From Dermacentor variabilis (taxonomy: Eukaryota; Arthropoda; Arachnida; Ixodida; Ixodidae), in NCBI RefSeq assembly GCF_050947875.1, contig NW_027460344.1, positions 1 to 64,000 on the forward strand: 64,000 nt of DNA, read 5' to 3'. This document shows positions 63,847 through 64,000 of this stretch, piece by piece. Both the position numbers and the translations under genes were made by a program. Under the pieces are notes generated by a model. The model saw nothing but the letters and a program-made list of their open reading frames with translations. It had not been told where the DNA came from and did not search any database. How positions within the stretch are numbered: the first letter of the stretch is position 1; every line of letters begins with the position of its first letter.

Positions 63847-63890
63847 TTTGGGTGCCGCGGTGCCGCGGTGGCGGCACCGCGGCACCCAAA
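63847..63890. repeat. Perfect 20-bp inverted repeat with 4-base loop at the satellite edge
   Basis: Left arm 63,847-63,866 and right arm 63,871-63,890 are exact reverse complements around the loop GGTG. The core of the left arm, GGTGCCGCGGTG (63,851-63,862), is identical to the first 12 bases of the SINE at 63,891-63,902, and TGCCGCGGTG occurs three times in direct orientation (63,853, 63,861, 63,893). The outermost bases of the left arm (TTTGG) still belong to the satellite, and the right arm repeats their complement (CCAAA). This suggests the foldback formed after the satellite-SINE junction existed, for instance by template switching. It is not a rho-independent terminator in this eukaryotic setting. 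Confidence 0.85.
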
Positions 63891-63900
63891 GGTGCCGCGG

Positions 63901-63911
63901 TGGCGTAGAGG
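63901..63911 (+). promoter_or_regulatory. RNA polymerase III A box of the SINE
   Basis: TGGCGTAGAGG fits the A-box pattern TRGCNNAGYNGG in its shorter form. It lies seven bases after the start of the tRNA-like head, as in tRNA genes. Confidence 0.75.
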
Positions 63912-63943
63912 TAGAACACCCGCCTCGCGTGCAAGAGGTCCGT

Positions 63944-63954
63944 GGTTCGAATCC
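63944..63954 (+). promoter_or_regulatory. RNA polymerase III B box of the SINE
   Basis: GGTTCGAATCC is an exact match to the B-box consensus GGTTCRANTCC. It starts 43 bases after the start of the A box, which is normal spacing for tRNA genes and tRNA-derived SINEs. Confidence 0.88.
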
Positions 63955-63974
63955 CGGTGCCGGCAATTTTCCAC

Positions 63975-63996
63975 CGGATTAAAAAAAAAAAATCCG
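63975..63996. repeat. A-run flanked by inverted hexamers CGGATT / AATCCG
   Basis: CGGATT (63,975-63,980) and AATCCG (63,991-63,996) are reverse complements around ten A residues. In RNA this could form a short stem with an A-rich loop. The A-run lies inside the element, not clearly at its 3' end. Confidence 0.6.
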
Positions 63997-64000
63997 CGTG

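Larger units (their letters stand above)
1..63851. repeat. 179-bp satellite DNA array, about 357 monomers
   Basis: Direct reading shows the same 179-bp unit repeated without interruption: landmark words such as GTGGATTTCTACCAAACGA recur every 179 bases to within small indels. Counting whole monomers between a marker variant at 2,121 and 61,876 gives 334, so the whole array is about 357 copies. Every copy has the same orientation; no inversion or foreign insertion is visible before 63,851. Consensus GC is about 49% with about 14 CpG per monomer, so CpG is not depleted. Most copies differ at only a few of roughly ten recurrent variable sites, for example AGCACCC or AACATCC, AAAACGCG or AAAGCGCG, GATATGCAT or GATAGGCAT, and GCGCGTGTGG, GCGCGCGTGG or GCGCGCATGG. 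This low divergence and shared-variant mosaic is typical of satellites homogenised by unequal exchange or gene conversion. I recognise no named satellite. A pericentromeric or heterochromatic location is inferred only from array length. There is no gene anywhere in this interval. Confidence 0.98.
2121..63851. repeat. Higher-order marker series CTTTTTGCAG with recurrent nine-monomer spacing
   Basis: Monomers normally read CTTTTGGCAG; a G-to-T change gives CTTTTTGCAG. I find it at 2,121, 3,730, 6,054, 8,739, 10,350, 13,204, 14,813, 17,142, 20,732, 25,200, 26,811, 30,391, 36,297, 37,908, 41,488, 46,852, 50,074, 53,827, 57,401, 60,265 and 61,876. The gaps in monomers are 9, 13, 15, 9, 16, 9, 13, 20, 25, 9, 20, 33, 9, 20, 30, 18, 21, 20, 16 and 9. 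Six gaps are exactly nine monomers (1,609-1,611 bp) and four are twenty. The marker monomer is usually followed by the same variant series: a GCGTGG monomer, then one with GATAGG and GCATGG, then one with TTTTTAGCATGCAC, then one with CATGTTTTGG. This is higher-order structure, but irregular rather than a clean single-length unit. Confidence 0.8.
63894..63965 (+). other. tRNA-like head of the SINE (degenerate tRNA)
   Basis: The layout follows a tRNA of about 72 nt: acceptor GCCGCGG pairs only partly with TGCCGGC near the 3' end; a D-arm-like TGGCGTAGAGGTAGAACAC; an anticodon-arm-like GCCTC/GAGGT stem with an eight-base loop; a T-arm with GGTTCGAATCC; and a final A. Several stem pairs are broken and the anticodon loop has the wrong length, so I assign no amino acid. 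It is best read as the SINE promoter head, not a working tRNA gene. Confidence 0.7.
63891..64000 (+). mobile_element. tRNA-derived SINE, 5' part (Ruka-like of hard ticks), truncated by window end
   Basis: The element opens GGTGCCGCGGTGG and carries RNA polymerase III A-box and B-box sequences at tRNA-like spacing. It then leaves the tRNA-like region with AATTTTCCACCGGATT and an A12 run (63,981-63,992) followed by AATCCGCGTG. From memory, this head and the sequence after it match the tRNA-related SINEs described from ticks under the name Ruka; I could not search to confirm. Such elements are about 200 bp or more and non-autonomous, moved by LINE reverse transcriptase, so roughly half lies beyond base 64,000 and no target-site duplication can be checked. 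Its orientation runs away from the array. Whether it ends the satellite or merely interrupts it cannot be seen. Confidence 0.75.

Noticed and set aside
1..63851. Hundreds of open reading frames of 60-270 codons on both strands
   Set aside because: They are by-products of a repeat whose stop codons are few in several frames. The period of 179 is not a multiple of 3, so each frame shifts at every monomer and ends within about three monomers. Both strands are equally open, and single-base indels simply move the frame.
1..63851. CRISPR array
   Set aside because: The repeats are contiguous with no unique spacers, the unit is far too long, and the flank is eukaryotic.
1..63851. Tandem coding repeats of a large protein
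   Set aside because: A 179-bp period cannot keep one reading frame, and there are no conserved splice-site pairs around the units.
1..63851. CENP-B box in the monomer
   Set aside because: The consensus lacks the TTCG and CGGG core words of the box on both strands.
1..63851. Telomeric or ribosomal DNA repeats
   Set aside because: No TTAGG or TTAGGG runs and no conserved rRNA words are present.
63847..63890. Rho-independent transcription terminator
   Set aside because: No T-run follows the hairpin, and the arms derive from the neighbouring SINE start and the satellite edge.
63894..63965. Functional tRNA gene
   Set aside because: Acceptor, D, anticodon and T stems each contain mismatches and the anticodon loop is eight bases. 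The sequence continues directly into SINE body instead of a T-run terminator.
63374..63982. Frames running from the satellite into the SINE, up to 186 codons
   Set aside because: They join unrelated non-coding sequences by chance. The tail translates tRNA-like DNA and has no domain I recognise.

Overview
The window is almost entirely one tandem satellite array. Positions 1 to about 63,851 hold roughly 357 head-to-tail copies of a 179-bp monomer, all in the same orientation. There is no unrelated sequence between copies, and neither satellite end is a complete boundary: the array is already running at base 1 and stops partway through a monomer at 63,851. The last 150 bp hold a perfect 20-bp hairpin (63,847-63,890) and then the 5' part of a tRNA-derived SINE (63,891-64,000, continuing past the window). 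I find no protein-coding gene, rRNA, functional tRNA, CRISPR array or bacterial-type regulatory site.

Organism: the sequence points to a eukaryote, most likely an arthropod. The tRNA-like head, the sequence just after it and the internal A-run match my memory of the Ruka-type SINEs of hard ticks (Ixodida). That is recall, not a search, so tick origin is a good guess rather than a result.

The array is nested at several scales. (1) The 179-bp monomer is an old trimer of ~60-bp subrepeats (60+59+60), each starting at a GCATGC and about 67% identical by hand count. (2) Monomers carry a small set of linked variants, and one marker (a T for G change giving CTTTTTGCAG) occurs 21 times at whole-monomer spacings, six times exactly nine monomers apart. 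(3) Long runs are shared between distant parts: 1-8,050 with 11,094-19,140 and 24,480-31,555 with 35,577-42,652 (both about 62 monomers apart), 15,915-24,725 with 36,681-45,482 (116 monomers), and 28,320-31,555 with 48,003-51,238 (110 monomers). (4) A recent-looking tandem duplication covers 51,085-57,516; its second copy has four extra monomers.

A stretch at about 12,950-19,450, and more weakly 3,200-5,800, is full of one- and two-base indels absent from its own duplicates elsewhere, which looks like poor consensus rather than biology. Both strands of the satellite are open in many frames, but 179 is not a multiple of 3 and these frames are by-products. Any role of the array (pericentromere, heterochromatin) is inference; the sequence alone shows only its architecture and recurring motifs.
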